DNA of 64,000 bases, from NCBI GenBank assembly GCA_964537685.1, contig CAZICM010000002.1, positions 248,001 through 312,000 of the forward strand, in the 5' to 3' direction. Below, piece after piece: positions 50,724-59,896 of this stretch; position 1 is the first letter of the stretch; every line of letters begins with the position of its first letter. Under the pieces are notes generated by a model. The model saw only the letters and a program-made list of their open reading frames with translations. It searched no databases and was not told the DNA's origin. The position numbers and the translations under genes were made by a program. The stretch comes from CAZICM01 sp964537685. GTDB taxonomy: Bacteria; Myxococcota_A; Polyangia; Polyangiales; Polyangiaceae.

Positions 50724-51848
50724 CTATCGGGGAAGTATATGTTTTAGCCACGCTTTTAGATCGGGCGCGGCGTCTTTTAAATCGTCCATCCGCGCCGGGC
50801 GGTAGGCAGCCCGCATCAGCCACCGTTCCCGTTCGGATAAGGGCGTTTCTGGATCAAATTGATCGAATAATTCTGCACTTCGATCATAATTACCGGCTTT
50901 GAGGGCGCGCACGGCTTCCACGCGAATATGGGTGCCGTGGGTATGAGGCGCATTGGATCGATCGAGCCATGCGACTTCCGCGCGGGCTTCGCTGGGTTTG
51001 TCGAGCACGGCCAATAAAAATGCCCGCTGGGCCAAGAGTTCGTGCGCCAAAGGAAGGCTATTTCTTCCCAAAAAGCGGGCCCGCAAATGATGAATGGTGG
51101 CTAAATTGGCGTGCGCCAGAGCTAGTTCAAAATCGGCCCCGCGTTCGGCAATAAAGCAGAGTGCCGTATGGGCTGGAGCTGCAATCCTGTCAAATTGGCC
51201 TTCGCTCAATACTTCGAGATTGTGTTGTAATTCTTTCAAATCGTCCCGATCCAGGTTGGCGATAAAGGCCAAGAGCTTTTTTTCTTGGCGGCGCTCGAGC
51301 CATCCGCGAACGATTTCAAAGAAGAGAGCGGCGCTCACAATAGCCGATAAAATGGCTGAAATTAAGACAAAGGGGCGGATGGGGAGCCGGATGGCGAGCA
51401 CATAAACGGCGGCGATTGCGCAGAAGACGGCCACGCCTTTCCACACGCCGCCTCGCTGCGCTGCAACGCCGGCGGCGGAGCGCGAGGTGCGAAGCGCCAA
51501 TAAGCCTGTTTCGTCGGGTGCCGGATGAGCTTCTGGAGAAGCGCTGGGCGTGCGGTTTTCCTCGGCGAAAATGTCGGCGGCGCGAAGGGTTCGGCGGGCG
51601 GCGCTGCGGGCCAGCCATGCGTAGCTGCATTCGGGCGCAGAAGCATTGGAATACGCGCGGCTCATCAGCATGCCGTGGATAAGCGCGAGAGCGGCAACGC
51701 CCACGAGAGCGAGCGCAAACAGCGGAGCGCGAAGCACGATAAAAACAGCCGCGCCGAGCGCGCCGGCCATCGCCGCATACACGAGCGTGCGGCCCGATGG
51801 AGGCTTAGGAAAAAGGGGTGTGGAATGCGTTGGGGCCTCTTTCGCCAT
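50724..51848 (-). CDS. Membrane protein with cytoplasmic TPR-like domain
   Basis: A 374-residue protein. It has two N-terminal hydrophobic helices (LVYAAMAGALGAAVFIVL and LFALALVGVAALALIHGM), a basic/Ala loop, then two more helices (VFCAIAAVYVLAIRLPI and FVLISAILSAIVSAALFF). The C-terminal 165 residues are helical with TPR-like pairing (FIAERGADFELALAHANLATIHHL; RAEVAWLDRSNAPH; ALKAGNYDRSAELFDQFDPE). No known family recognised. ATG 51848 is preferred over TTG 51854. It is upstream of the A2M gene on the same strand, 102 bases from it, suggesting joint expression. Confidence 0.75.
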   Translation of the reverse strand: MAKEAPTHSTPLFPKPPSGRTLVYAAMAGALGAAVFIVLRAPLFALALVGVAALALIHGMLMSRAYSNASAPECSYAWLARSAARRTLRAADIFAEENRTPSASPEAHPAPDETGLLALRTSRSAAGVAAQRGGVWKGVAVFCAIAAVYVLAIRLPIRPFVLISAILSAIVSAALFFEIVRGWLERRQEKKLLAFIANLDRDDLKELQHNLEVLSEGQFDRIAAPAHTALCFIAERGADFELALAHANLATIHHLRARFLGRNSLPLAHELLAQRAFLLAVLDKPSEARAEVAWLDRSNAPHTHGTHIRVEAVRALKAGNYDRSAELFDQFDPETPLSERERWLMRAAYRPARMDDLKDAAPDLKAWLKHILPR

Positions 51849-51978
51849 ACCCAAACACCAAACAGGTGCGGCGTAGCTGGGCTGTTCGCGCGATGAAAGG
51901 AAAAACGTTTAAATCGCTTTTATTTAAGGTTTTTTGAATGGCCTTGGCCTGCAAATGCCTATGTTAGGATGCTTTTTT

Positions 51979-52806
51979 ATGCGTTATCTGAATTGGGTTG
52001 CACTGTGCACATTGGGCGCGCTGGGCTGCGCGCCGGCGCTTTCGACGATGCGGCCGGCGCATGTGGCGCCAAAGGGGCATTTTCAGGCCGAGCTGGGGAT
52101 GGATGTGTCCATTCCGACGGGTACGATCGTCGATGTGGTGGAGGCGGGTTCGGCGCTGGTGAGCGCGGCTGAAAACCGGGATTTGTCGGAGCCTGAGCGG
52201 CGCGAGGTATTTGAGGCGGGTGTTGCGCTGGCATTTAATCCGCCTTCGGTGACGCAGCATATCGCCTTGGCGTATACACCTTTAGAGAATTGGGATGTAG
52301 CACTAAGGTATTCAATCAGCGCCTTTGGTTTAATGTCGCGTTATCAGATTCTTCACGCGAAGAAGCACGGGGTAGATTTTAGCGCGGGGCTGGGAATTTC
52401 GCGTTATGTGTATGAATTTCCGGTGAGCAGCGTGCTCGGCATTTTGGAGCTCGAGGATTACACGCGGTGGCAGTTTGAGGTGCCGCTTCAGTTTGGGAAA
52501 TCGGGTTCGTGGTATCGGGTGTGGGGCGGGCCGCGTGTGATGTTTACGACGTTTGGAACGAGTTTAAAGCTTTCGATTCCTTTTACGGATGATGTCGAAC
52601 TCGCTTCGTTTTCAGGGACGGGCGTGTATTTGGGCGGGCAAATCGGGGCCGCGCTGGGTTATAAATATGTATTTTTCGGCGTGGAGCTCACCATGGTCGA
52701 ATTGCTCAGCGGCGGAGAATTGAATGCTTTTGGAAATCAATTGCTCGACACGAAGGTCAATAGCTTTTTGATTTATCCTTCGTTTGGCTTGATGGCGGAA
52801 TTTTAA
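51979..52806 (+). CDS. Outer-membrane beta-barrel-like lipoprotein
   Basis: A 275-residue exported protein with a short signal sequence and lipobox ALGC (Cys17). Alternating hydrophobic/aromatic strands with glycine turns (HFQAELGMDVSIPTG; HIALAYTPLENWDVALRYSISAFGLM; VYLGGQIGAALGYKYVFFGVELTMVELL; FLIYPSFGLMAEF) indicate a small outer-membrane barrel; the last residue is Phe, as in most such proteins. ATG 51979 is the start just before the signal; in-frame ATGs at 51934 and 51958 lengthen it with non-signal residues. Convergent with glnA; divergent from the membrane protein at 50724-51848. Confidence 0.75.
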   Translation: MRYLNWVALCTLGALGCAPALSTMRPAHVAPKGHFQAELGMDVSIPTGTIVDVVEAGSALVSAAENRDLSEPERREVFEAGVALAFNPPSVTQHIALAYTPLENWDVALRYSISAFGLMSRYQILHAKKHGVDFSAGLGISRYVYEFPVSSVLGILELEDYTRWQFEVPLQFGKSGSWYRVWGGPRVMFTTFGTSLKLSIPFTDDVELASFSGTGVYLGGQIGAALGYKYVFFGVELTMVELLSGGELNAFGNQLLDTKVNSFLIYPSFGLMAEF

Positions 52807-52864
52807 GGCGGGTTATATAAAATACGATTGAATTTGATGAATATTATTCCGTTATGGATTTGAA

Positions 52865-54280
52865 TCACACGTCGTAATACAAATAAAATTCATAGGGCAC
52901 GGGGCGGAGCCGCACAGGATCGACCTCGCGCTCGCGCTTGTAATCGATCCACGTTTGAATGAGATCGCGGGTGAAGACATCGCCGCGAAGCAAAAATTCG
53001 TGATCTTGCTCGAGATGATCGAGCGCCTCATCGAGGGAACCGGGCATATGCGGCACTTCTTTGAGCTCCTCGGGCGAGAGCGCATAGATGTCTTTATCGA
53101 GGGGATCGCCGGGTTCGATGCGGTTTTGGATGCCGTCGAGGCCGGCCATCAGCATGGCCGCAAAGCCCAGATAAGGATTGCCGCTGGCATCGGGGAAGCG
53201 GACTTCAATGCGGCGGGCTTTGGGCGAGCCTCCTCCGGCGGGCACGGGAATGCGTATGGATGCCGAGCGATTCCGGCTTGAATACGCGAGGTTTACAGGT
53301 GCTTCATAGCCGGGAACGAGGCGGCGGTAGCTGTTGGTGCTGGGATTGGTGATGGCCGCAAGGGCTTTGGCATGCTTTAGTATTCCTCCAATATACCATA
53401 GTGCCATGTCGCTGAGTCCGGCATAGCCATCGCCGGCGAAAAGGGGTTTGCCTTCTTTCCATAGGGATTGATGGCAATGCATTCCGCTTCCGTTGTCGCC
53501 GAAGATCGGTTTGGGCATGAATGTGACGGTTTTGTTATGGCGGCGGGCGACATTTTTCACGACATATTTAAACCACATCAGATTGTCGGCTATTTTGGTA
53601 AGCGTGGCGAATTTCATTCCGATTTCGCATTGGCCTGCGGATGCGACTTCGTGATGACCGACTTCGACCTCAATGCCGGTGTCCATGAGGGCGACCATGA
53701 TGTCGGCGCGGAGATGGTCGAGGGAATCGGTGGGCGGTACGGGAAAATAGCCTTCTTTGGGGCGAATTTTATGGCCTAGGTTCGGCGCGGCTTTGGCGGT
53801 GTTCCACGCTGCTTCTTCGGAGTCAATTTCATAGAATGATCCTCGGGAACCATTGTCATAGCGAATGGAATCAAATACGAAAAACTCTGCCTCGGGTCCG
53901 AAGTAGGTGGTGTCGGAGAGGCCGGTGCTGCGCAAATAGATTTCGGCTTTTTGAGCGATGTAGCGGGGGTCGCGGCCATAAGGCTGGCCGGTGATTGGGT
54001 CGCTGATTTTACAGACGAGGCTTAGGGTGCGGTGGGCGTGAAATGGGTCGAGGCGCGCCGTCGAGGGGTCGGGCGTGATGACCATGTCGCTCGCATTGAT
54101 GGGCTGCCAGCCGCGTATGGACGAGCCGTCGAATCCAATGCCGTCTTCGAAGAGCTCTTCGTTGAGGCGGCCGGCGGGCAGCGTCATGTGCTGCCAGATG
54201 CCAGGCAGATCAATGAATTTGAGATCGACAAATTTACAATCGTTTTCTTTTGCAAATTGAATGACTTCAGCGGGTTTCAT
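52865..54280 (-). CDS. glnA: Glutamine synthetase type I
   Basis: A 471-residue enzyme that makes glutamine from glutamate, ammonia and ATP. Signatures include the beta-grasp start (FVDLKFIDLPGIWQHMTLP), FDGSSIRGW, the ATP-binding segment NKTVTFMPKPIFGDNGSGMHCHQSLW, glutamate loop residues NPSTNSYRRLVPGYEAP and the adenylylation loop PLDKDIYALSPEE (Tyr near position 400), so activity is probably controlled by adenylylation. AAAGGAA upstream of ATG 54280 is a good ribosome-binding site. It lies 100 bases downstream of glnB on the same strand. Confidence 0.97.
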   Translation of the reverse strand: MKPAEVIQFAKENDCKFVDLKFIDLPGIWQHMTLPAGRLNEELFEDGIGFDGSSIRGWQPINASDMVITPDPSTARLDPFHAHRTLSLVCKISDPITGQPYGRDPRYIAQKAEIYLRSTGLSDTTYFGPEAEFFVFDSIRYDNGSRGSFYEIDSEEAAWNTAKAAPNLGHKIRPKEGYFPVPPTDSLDHLRADIMVALMDTGIEVEVGHHEVASAGQCEIGMKFATLTKIADNLMWFKYVVKNVARRHNKTVTFMPKPIFGDNGSGMHCHQSLWKEGKPLFAGDGYAGLSDMALWYIGGILKHAKALAAITNPSTNSYRRLVPGYEAPVNLAYSSRNRSASIRIPVPAGGGSPKARRIEVRFPDASGNPYLGFAAMLMAGLDGIQNRIEPGDPLDKDIYALSPEELKEVPHMPGSLDEALDHLEQDHEFLLRGDVFTRDLIQTWIDYKREREVDPVRLRPVPYEFYLYYDV

Positions 54281-54380
54281 AGATTTCCTTTATGGTTCTG
54301 AGACCGTTTATGCACCGCCGCGAATGCCGTGCGGGGCTGCGCGGCGGTGGCTGGGGTTCGCCGAAACTGTTTAAAACAGG

Positions 54381-54719
54381 CTAAATCGCGTCTTCTCCGC
54401 GCTCCCCGGTGCGGATGCGGACGGCTTCCTCGATGGTGGACACAAAGATCTTTCCATCGCCGATACGGCCGGTTTTGGCGCTTTTTTCGATCGCATCGAG
54501 CACGTCGTTCACCATGCCGTCGGGAACGACGATTTCGATTTTCACCTTGGGGACGAAATCGACGACGTACGCCGAGCCCCGGTAGACTTCTTTTTTGCCG
54601 CCGGTGCGGCCAAAGCCTTTGACCTCGATGACGGTCATGCCCTGGATACCGACCTCGGTGAGGGCGTCTTTGACCTCATCGAGCTTGAATGGCTTGATAT
54701 AGGCTTCGATTTTTTTCAT
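54381..54719 (-). CDS. glnB: Nitrogen regulatory protein PII
   Basis: A 112-residue trimeric signal protein that senses 2-oxoglutarate, ATP/ADP and uridylylation. The sequence keeps MKKIEAYIKPFKLDEVK, GMTVIEVKGFGR, the T-loop with the conserved Tyr of YRGSAY (position 51) and GDGKIFV...RIRTGERGEDAI, at the exact family length. ATG 54719 is used instead of a longer upstream start that would add 31 non-conserved residues. There is no clear Shine-Dalgarno and no sigma-54 promoter in the 180-base gap to the divergent Ser/Thr kinase gene. The glnB-glnA pairing is a classic nitrogen-control arrangement. Confidence 0.96.
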   Translation of the reverse strand: MKKIEAYIKPFKLDEVKDALTEVGIQGMTVIEVKGFGRTGGKKEVYRGSAYVVDFVPKVKIEIVVPDGMVNDVLDAIEKSAKTGRIGDGKIFVSTIEEAVRIRTGERGEDAI

Positions 54720-54900
54720 TGAGCGGAGCTTTTGGCGAATGAACGAGCGAACGAACTGAGAGCGCGCGGCAGGCTTCCAAGAGCCGGCTCTGCGCAGGCA
54801 GCCTTTGCTCAATCGATATAGCGGGCAGATGTTTCTGGAATGTTTCCGAGCCGGACTTTGAGCCGATCCTAAATTCGTTCGCGCAGACTTTACGTGGATA

Positions 54901-57756
54901 TTGTCCGAATTCGCGGGGTCGAATAGGCTCCCAGCCCCTCAAAAGCGATCAGTTCAGATCGATAAGGAGCAGGCGGCGCCGAGGATGGCTCAGCCAGGGA
55001 CGACGAAGATTCCAGTGGGTACCGTCCTCGCGGGCAAGTACCGCGTGACGCGCGAGATTGGGCGCGGCGGGATGGCTGCTGTCTATGAGGCGGAAAACGT
55101 CGACATCGGTAAGCGTGTCGCGATCAAGGTCCTCAATCAGGAGTTTATTTCGTCGTCCGTTGTCGTGGAGCGATTTCTGCGGGAGGCGCGCGCTGCTGCA
55201 GCCATCCGGAGCCCTTTTATTTGCGATGTGTACGATTCGGGGAGGCTGGATGATCAGCGGCCTTTTTTGGTGCTGGAGCTGCTCGAGGGGGAGTCTCTGT
55301 TTGAGCGGCTGACACTGATTCCCTTCATGGATGTGCCCACCACGCTGGCGATCATTACGCAGGTGTGCCGGGGGCTCACGAAGGCGCACGCAGCCAATAT
55401 CGTTCACCGGGATTTAAAGCCTGAAAACATCTTCCTCACGCACGACGAGGAAGGCCATCTGCTGGCGAAGATTTTGGATTTCGGGCTGGCGAAGTTTTAC
55501 GCGCCGCTGACGGGGCCTGAAGGAAAGGCTCAGGCGCGTTTGACACGGGAGGGCGCGGTATTTGGAACGCCTGCCTATATGAGCCCAGAGCAGGTGCGGG
55601 GTCAGGGCGCCGTGGATCACCGCGCCGATCTATGGGCGCTGGGCTGCATTACCTACGAGTGCCTGACGGGCAAGACGGTGTGGAAGACGGAGCAGGGTGT
55701 TGCGATGACCTTTGCGCAAATCGCCGGCGCCGCGCTTCCAAAGCCGATGGAGGCCCGCCCAGAGCTTCCAGCCGCGTTCGATGGATGGTTTCAAAAGGCG
55801 CTGTGCCGCGACTTGAGCCAGCGTTTTCAATCCGCGAAAGAGTTTTCGGACGCTCTTGTGCAGGCGTTGGGCGGACGTTCAGCGCTGCCCGAATCGGAAG
55901 CGTTGCGAAAGTCGATGCCGCCTCCAGAAGTTCCGCCGAGGCGCCAGTCCAACGCGCCTCCGGCCGCGGCAGCGCCCGCAGTTCCAGCACCCGCGCCTTC
56001 CATTCCTCAGCCCGCGCCTTCGTTTAGCGCTCAGCCCGCACCGGCTCCGAAGTTCGGCCCTCCGCCTTCAGCTTCGCCGGTTTCCGCGCCTGCGCCCTCC
56101 GCTCCTCAACCGTCCCAAGCTCAACCGATTTCCGCTCCTAGAGCAGCACCGCCGGCATCGCAGGCTCCGCCCGAAAGACGGGGAGCCGCGCGCGAAGCAC
56201 AGAGTCAGCGGCATCCGGAACCTTCCGCGGGGCGGCGCTGGCTTTGGGGCGTTATCGGCGTGCTGATCGGTTTTGGAAGCGTGGGCGGCTACTTCACATG
56301 GCGCAAAATCGCTTCGGAGAAGCCCAAGCCCGACACGCGGCCTCAGAGTTCAGCGAGCGCAAATCCAAAGGCTGCCGGTACTCCAAAGACCGCGGGGTCA
56401 GGGACTTCGAAGAGCAGCGGAAAAGCCGGCCCGGATACGATGCCTGCCTGGCTTTCGCTGGTTCAGGATGGCCAAAAACTGCTCACGAAAAACGATCCTC
56501 AAGGAGCGATGCGGCTCTTCCGGGAGGCCTATACCAAAGGCGGCCACGGTCTTCCCAACACGATGATCCAACATACGATGATCGGCGCGGTAGGTGCGGC
56601 GACGGCCAGAGCTCCTTGTTCGCTGAATGGTTTGGGAAGGCCGCGAACCTTTAATCTTGCGCCTCCCGCCAACGGTAAACCCCTTATTTTTCCGGCTGGA
56701 AGGCCATCGATCGCCGTTGGCCCAAAGGGTCCGGTGATGGTCTGGACCGATGGCCATTCAGGAAGCGATCGGGTGTATTCCGCACTGCTGGATCAGGATT
56801 TGCGGGTCGGCGGCGAGCTGTCGGAAGTCGCCGCTGAGGCGGAGCAGCCTTCGCGGGTGGAGCTTTTGCGCGCGGGTGACAAGTTTATCCTGGGCTATTG
56901 GGAAGGCGGCCCGGATGCCGGGCCTAGGCTTCAATGGCTGGATGCCGCGGGAAAGCCGGCGGGGCCAATTGTTAAAGCCGGCGCGTCCAGCGTGCGCGGG
57001 GCTGAAATGGCTATCGATCGCGCCGCGGATGGAGCTGTTTTTACGGCCTTCACGAAGGAGACCGAGCTGGGCTGTGAAGATTTGTTTGTGTCCAAACTAT
57101 CTCCGGCGCTTGAGCTTCAAGGGTCTCCGGTTCGCGTGACCGATTTTCTTCCGGTCGGAGCGGGAAAACCCAAGGTGCGTTATCCCATGCTGGCCGTTTC
57201 GGGCGACTCCCTTGAAATGGTGTTCCGGCTCGAGCGTGAGCCCAGCAAAGCGATTCACCGTATTCGGCTTCCCCTCGCCGATACATCCAAAGGGCTGAGC
57301 GATTCACCGAATGAAAAGGTCGATCGCAATGTCGGCGAAATGGTTTGGCTCAACAGCGACAAGACCAAGGCTGATGCGCCGGGCCTTGTATGCGGCGGCG
57401 ATGGGTGTTTCGCGCTTTGGCATACCGAACAGGCCGGCGGGCTGTTTGGCGCGATGCTTGAGAAATCCAAAACGCAGCCTGTTTGGCGCAAAAAACTATC
57501 CAAGGGAATGAGGCCCGCGGCTTCAGCCTCGGCCTCGGGCCAGATTGAGCTCGCTTGGTACGAGGCGGGTAATGTGATCATCGCGACCCTTGGAAAAGCG
57601 GGGGTTGGTACGCCCACCAAAGTGGCCAGGGTCATCAGCGATCAGCCAGCGCCATCCATCGCGGCGGGCGCGCAGGCCGGCGAGTGGTACCTCGCCTGGC
57701 TGCACTGGGAAGCGGGACATCTCGAACCCTACGCGGCGCGTGTTCTTTGCAGGTGA
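54901..57756 (+). CDS. Membrane-anchored Ser/Thr protein kinase
   Basis: A 951-residue transmembrane Hanks-type kinase (numbering from TTG 54901; ATG 54985 is an alternative, 28 residues later, but lies close behind a GAGG). The N-terminal kinase domain has the Gly-rich loop GRGGMAAVYEAENV, Lys76 (VAIKVL), catalytic Asp171 in HRDLKPEN, Asp193 of DFG, and SPEQ in the activation segment, so it should be active. A Pro/Ala/Ser-rich linker of about 100 residues precedes a membrane helix (about 447-466). The C-terminal half is a beta-rich extracytoplasmic domain with propeller-like repeats. It opens the signalling run and is divergent from glnB. Confidence 0.93.
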   Translation: MSEFAGSNRLPAPQKRSVQIDKEQAAPRMAQPGTTKIPVGTVLAGKYRVTREIGRGGMAAVYEAENVDIGKRVAIKVLNQEFISSSVVVERFLREARAAAAIRSPFICDVYDSGRLDDQRPFLVLELLEGESLFERLTLIPFMDVPTTLAIITQVCRGLTKAHAANIVHRDLKPENIFLTHDEEGHLLAKILDFGLAKFYAPLTGPEGKAQARLTREGAVFGTPAYMSPEQVRGQGAVDHRADLWALGCITYECLTGKTVWKTEQGVAMTFAQIAGAALPKPMEARPELPAAFDGWFQKALCRDLSQRFQSAKEFSDALVQALGGRSALPESEALRKSMPPPEVPPRRQSNAPPAAAAPAVPAPAPSIPQPAPSFSAQPAPAPKFGPPPSASPVSAPAPSAPQPSQAQPISAPRAAPPASQAPPERRGAAREAQSQRHPEPSAGRRWLWGVIGVLIGFGSVGGYFTWRKIASEKPKPDTRPQSSASANPKAAGTPKTAGSGTSKSSGKAGPDTMPAWLSLVQDGQKLLTKNDPQGAMRLFREAYTKGGHGLPNTMIQHTMIGAVGAATARAPCSLNGLGRPRTFNLAPPANGKPLIFPAGRPSIAVGPKGPVMVWTDGHSGSDRVYSALLDQDLRVGGELSEVAAEAEQPSRVELLRAGDKFILGYWEGGPDAGPRLQWLDAAGKPAGPIVKAGASSVRGAEMAIDRAADGAVFTAFTKETELGCEDLFVSKLSPALELQGSPVRVTDFLPVGAGKPKVRYPMLAVSGDSLEMVFRLEREPSKAIHRIRLPLADTSKGLSDSPNEKVDRNVGEMVWLNSDKTKADAPGLVCGGDGCFALWHTEQAGGLFGAMLEKSKTQPVWRKKLSKGMRPAASASASGQIELAWYEAGNVIIATLGKAGVGTPTKVARVISDQPAPSIAAGAQAGEWYLAWLHWEAGHLEPYAARVLCR

Positions 57757-57760
57757 TGCC

Positions 57761-58336
57761 ATGCTGAGCATTCCATCGAGGCATGAGCTGCGCGCTCAGC
57801 CTCTCGAAACGGACAGGCTTTTTCTCGTGCCGATCGATCCAATGGACGGCCCGGAGCTGTGGCTGGCCGTGAATGGATCGCGCGCATATTTGCAGCGCTG
57901 GCTGCCTTGGGTTCAATTCCACACCGATCCAACGGCAAGCGTTCGTTTTGCCGAAGCCTGCACCAACGATTGGGATGTGGGCAGGGCCCTGCGTTTCGTG
58001 ATCCGCGAGCGCACTCACCGGACCTTGACCGGCGTGGTTGGGCTTGAATCCATGGTGCAGATGCACCGTTCCTGCGAGCTCGGCTACTGGCTCCGGAAAG
58101 AATCGACCAAGCGCGGGCTGATGACCGAGGCATCCAAGGCGATCGTCGATTTTGCGTTTCAGCGATTGGGCGCGCACCGGATCCGCATTGCCGCCGCGAC
58201 GGATAACCATGCGTCGCTGCATGTAATCCGCCGTATTGGTTTCCGTTTTGAGGGGATAGCGCGCCAAGCCGAATGGTGCGATGGGCGCTGGCTCGATCAT
58301 GCGACGTTTGGCTTGATCGCGACAGACTTGCGCTGA
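57761..58336 (+). CDS. RimJ/RimL-like GNAT acetyltransferase
   Basis: A 191-residue GNAT enzyme. It has the RimJ/RimL framework: LETDRLFLVPIDPMDGPELW, then LTGVVGLESMVQMHRSCELGYWLRKESTKRGLMTEASKAIVDFAF and the acetyl-CoA loop residues HRIRIAAATDNHASLHVIRRIGFRFEGIAR, which define the Q/RxxGxG-type region. It acetylates N-termini or other amines; the substrate is unknown. ATG 57761 is four bases after the kinase stop with AGGTGAT upstream, favouring coupled expression. A longer in-frame opening from 57590 overlaps the kinase gene and is not needed. Confidence 0.88.
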   Translation: MLSIPSRHELRAQPLETDRLFLVPIDPMDGPELWLAVNGSRAYLQRWLPWVQFHTDPTASVRFAEACTNDWDVGRALRFVIRERTHRTLTGVVGLESMVQMHRSCELGYWLRKESTKRGLMTEASKAIVDFAFQRLGAHRIRIAAATDNHASLHVIRRIGFRFEGIARQAEWCDGRWLDHATFGLIATDLR

Positions 58337-58375
58337 GCCTGTCTTTGTTTTTACCCGCTTTGCTAACCTCAAACG

Positions 58376-59896
58376 GTGCCCCAAAAGCCTTTGCGATTCT
58401 TTAAAGGCGGCCTGCCGCTCTTGCCAATCGGCCCGGGCATCGTGATCGTCGTAGGGCTCGCGACTGCATTCGCGGTCGGGCAGCTCGGTATCCGAAAACT
58501 CGAGAGCGCAGCGCAGGAAACCTCGTCGGTCCGGGCACAGGCATTGTCGGCCACCATCGCAGCGCGTTTGAGATCCACACCTCTGGAGGAGCGCGCCGAA
58601 CTGATTGGCCGGGCTGCCCGCCGCTCGGCGAGCGAGATTTTGCTCGTCGATCAGAACGGTCAAATCCTTGTGGATGAGAGCCTGCGGGCACCGTCGCGCG
58701 AAGAAGTCCTGCGTTTTGTCAGCGCTGGCACGGGCGAGTCAAAGACTGCAATGGGGCTTGTGCGTTTTGCGGCCCGCCCCCTTCATCCTCCGCATCAAAA
58801 TATCTCGGTACTCACCTTCGTTTCGGCGCCGTCCCCGCCGCCTGGATCGTTTGCGCTGGGGCGCGCCGTTGGAGCTCTCACCATTCTTCTTCTCGGCGTC
58901 GCGGCCACACTCGCCTGGACCTTCACGCGCGCGGCCCGCAACGACGTGGATTATGTGCGGCGTAGAATTTTAGAGATCGCGCAAAGCGATGTGAATCCAT
59001 CCGGCGAGCCCATTCCCATCCGATCGCTCGATCAAGTCGGCGTGCTGACTTCAGCCTTCAATTTGCTTTTCGCCCGCTTCGCAGCCGCCTTGCGCACCTA
59101 CCGCGCCGATCTGCGCCAAGCCGCGGAGATGGATCATGAGCGGAGTAACTTTTTGGCCGGCCTGAGCCACGAGCTCCGGACACCGCTCAATGCGATTTTG
59201 GGCTTTGCGCATGTGCTTGAAAGCGAGGTCGATGGTCCGCTCACTCCCGATGCCCGGGAATCGCTTGAGACGATCCGGAAAAGCGGCGAACACCTGCGCA
59301 CGCTGATCGATGACATCCTCGATCTATCGGCCTTGGAAACGGGCGCCCTCGTATTGAACCGAAGCGCGGTAAATGTCCGCGGGCTATGCGAGGAGATCCT
59401 GCGGGAAGCCTCGGTCACTGCGCTCAACAAACCGCTTCGCTTTGAAATTTCAGGGGAGTCGGCCGTATTTGCGCACGCCGATGAAAGACGGCTCCGCCAA
59501 ATCCTCACGAACCTCGTCTCCAACGCAGTGAAGTTCACATCCCAGGGCACGGTGCGCATTGATATCCAGCTTGCCGGGCCATCGGTATCCGTTGCCGTGA
59601 GCGACACAGGGCCCGGAATACCGCCCGAAGAATCGGCTTCCATTTTCGAGGAATACCGGCAGCTCGGCGATCTCCGATCGAGGCGCGCGGGCACAGGCTT
59701 GGGGCTTGCGATCGCGCGCAGGCTCATTGTCATGCATCAGGGAACCATCGATCTGAAGAGCCAAGTCGGCAAAGGCTCAACCTTCACCGTGACGCTTCCT
59801 AGGATTCACCATCGGGAATCTGTGCCTTCCGAGCGCGAGATCAGAACCGAAAAAAGTGCTTCGGTAGCCGTCTCCGATGAAAGGAAAGGTCTGTAA
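58376..59896 (+). CDS. Sensor histidine kinase
   Basis: A 506-residue two-component kinase beginning with GTG 58376. It has two membrane helices (about 17-35 and 165-187) around a periplasmic sensor of roughly 130 residues, then a HAMP-like region. The phospho-acceptor H265 lies in SHELRTPLNAILGF. The ATP-binding domain is intact: N-box NLVSNAVKFT, G1 DTGPGIPPEE, G2 GTGLGLAIARRL. No cognate regulator is next to it. The stop overlaps the second kinase's start, so the two are made in a fixed ratio. Confidence 0.93.
   Translation: MPQKPLRFFKGGLPLLPIGPGIVIVVGLATAFAVGQLGIRKLESAAQETSSVRAQALSATIAARLRSTPLEERAELIGRAARRSASEILLVDQNGQILVDESLRAPSREEVLRFVSAGTGESKTAMGLVRFAARPLHPPHQNISVLTFVSAPSPPPGSFALGRAVGALTILLLGVAATLAWTFTRAARNDVDYVRRRILEIAQSDVNPSGEPIPIRSLDQVGVLTSAFNLLFARFAAALRTYRADLRQAAEMDHERSNFLAGLSHELRTPLNAILGFAHVLESEVDGPLTPDARESLETIRKSGEHLRTLIDDILDLSALETGALVLNRSAVNVRGLCEEILREASVTALNKPLRFEISGESAVFAHADERRLRQILTNLVSNAVKFTSQGTVRIDIQLAGPSVSVAVSDTGPGIPPEESASIFEEYRQLGDLRSRRAGTGLGLAIARRLIVMHQGTIDLKSQVGKGSTFTVTLPRIHHRESVPSEREIRTEKSASVAVSDERKGL

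Noticed and set aside
54720..54900. Sigma-54 promoter for glnB-glnA
   Set aside because: I looked for TGGCAC-N5-TTGC on the minus strand in the divergent region and found no acceptable match.
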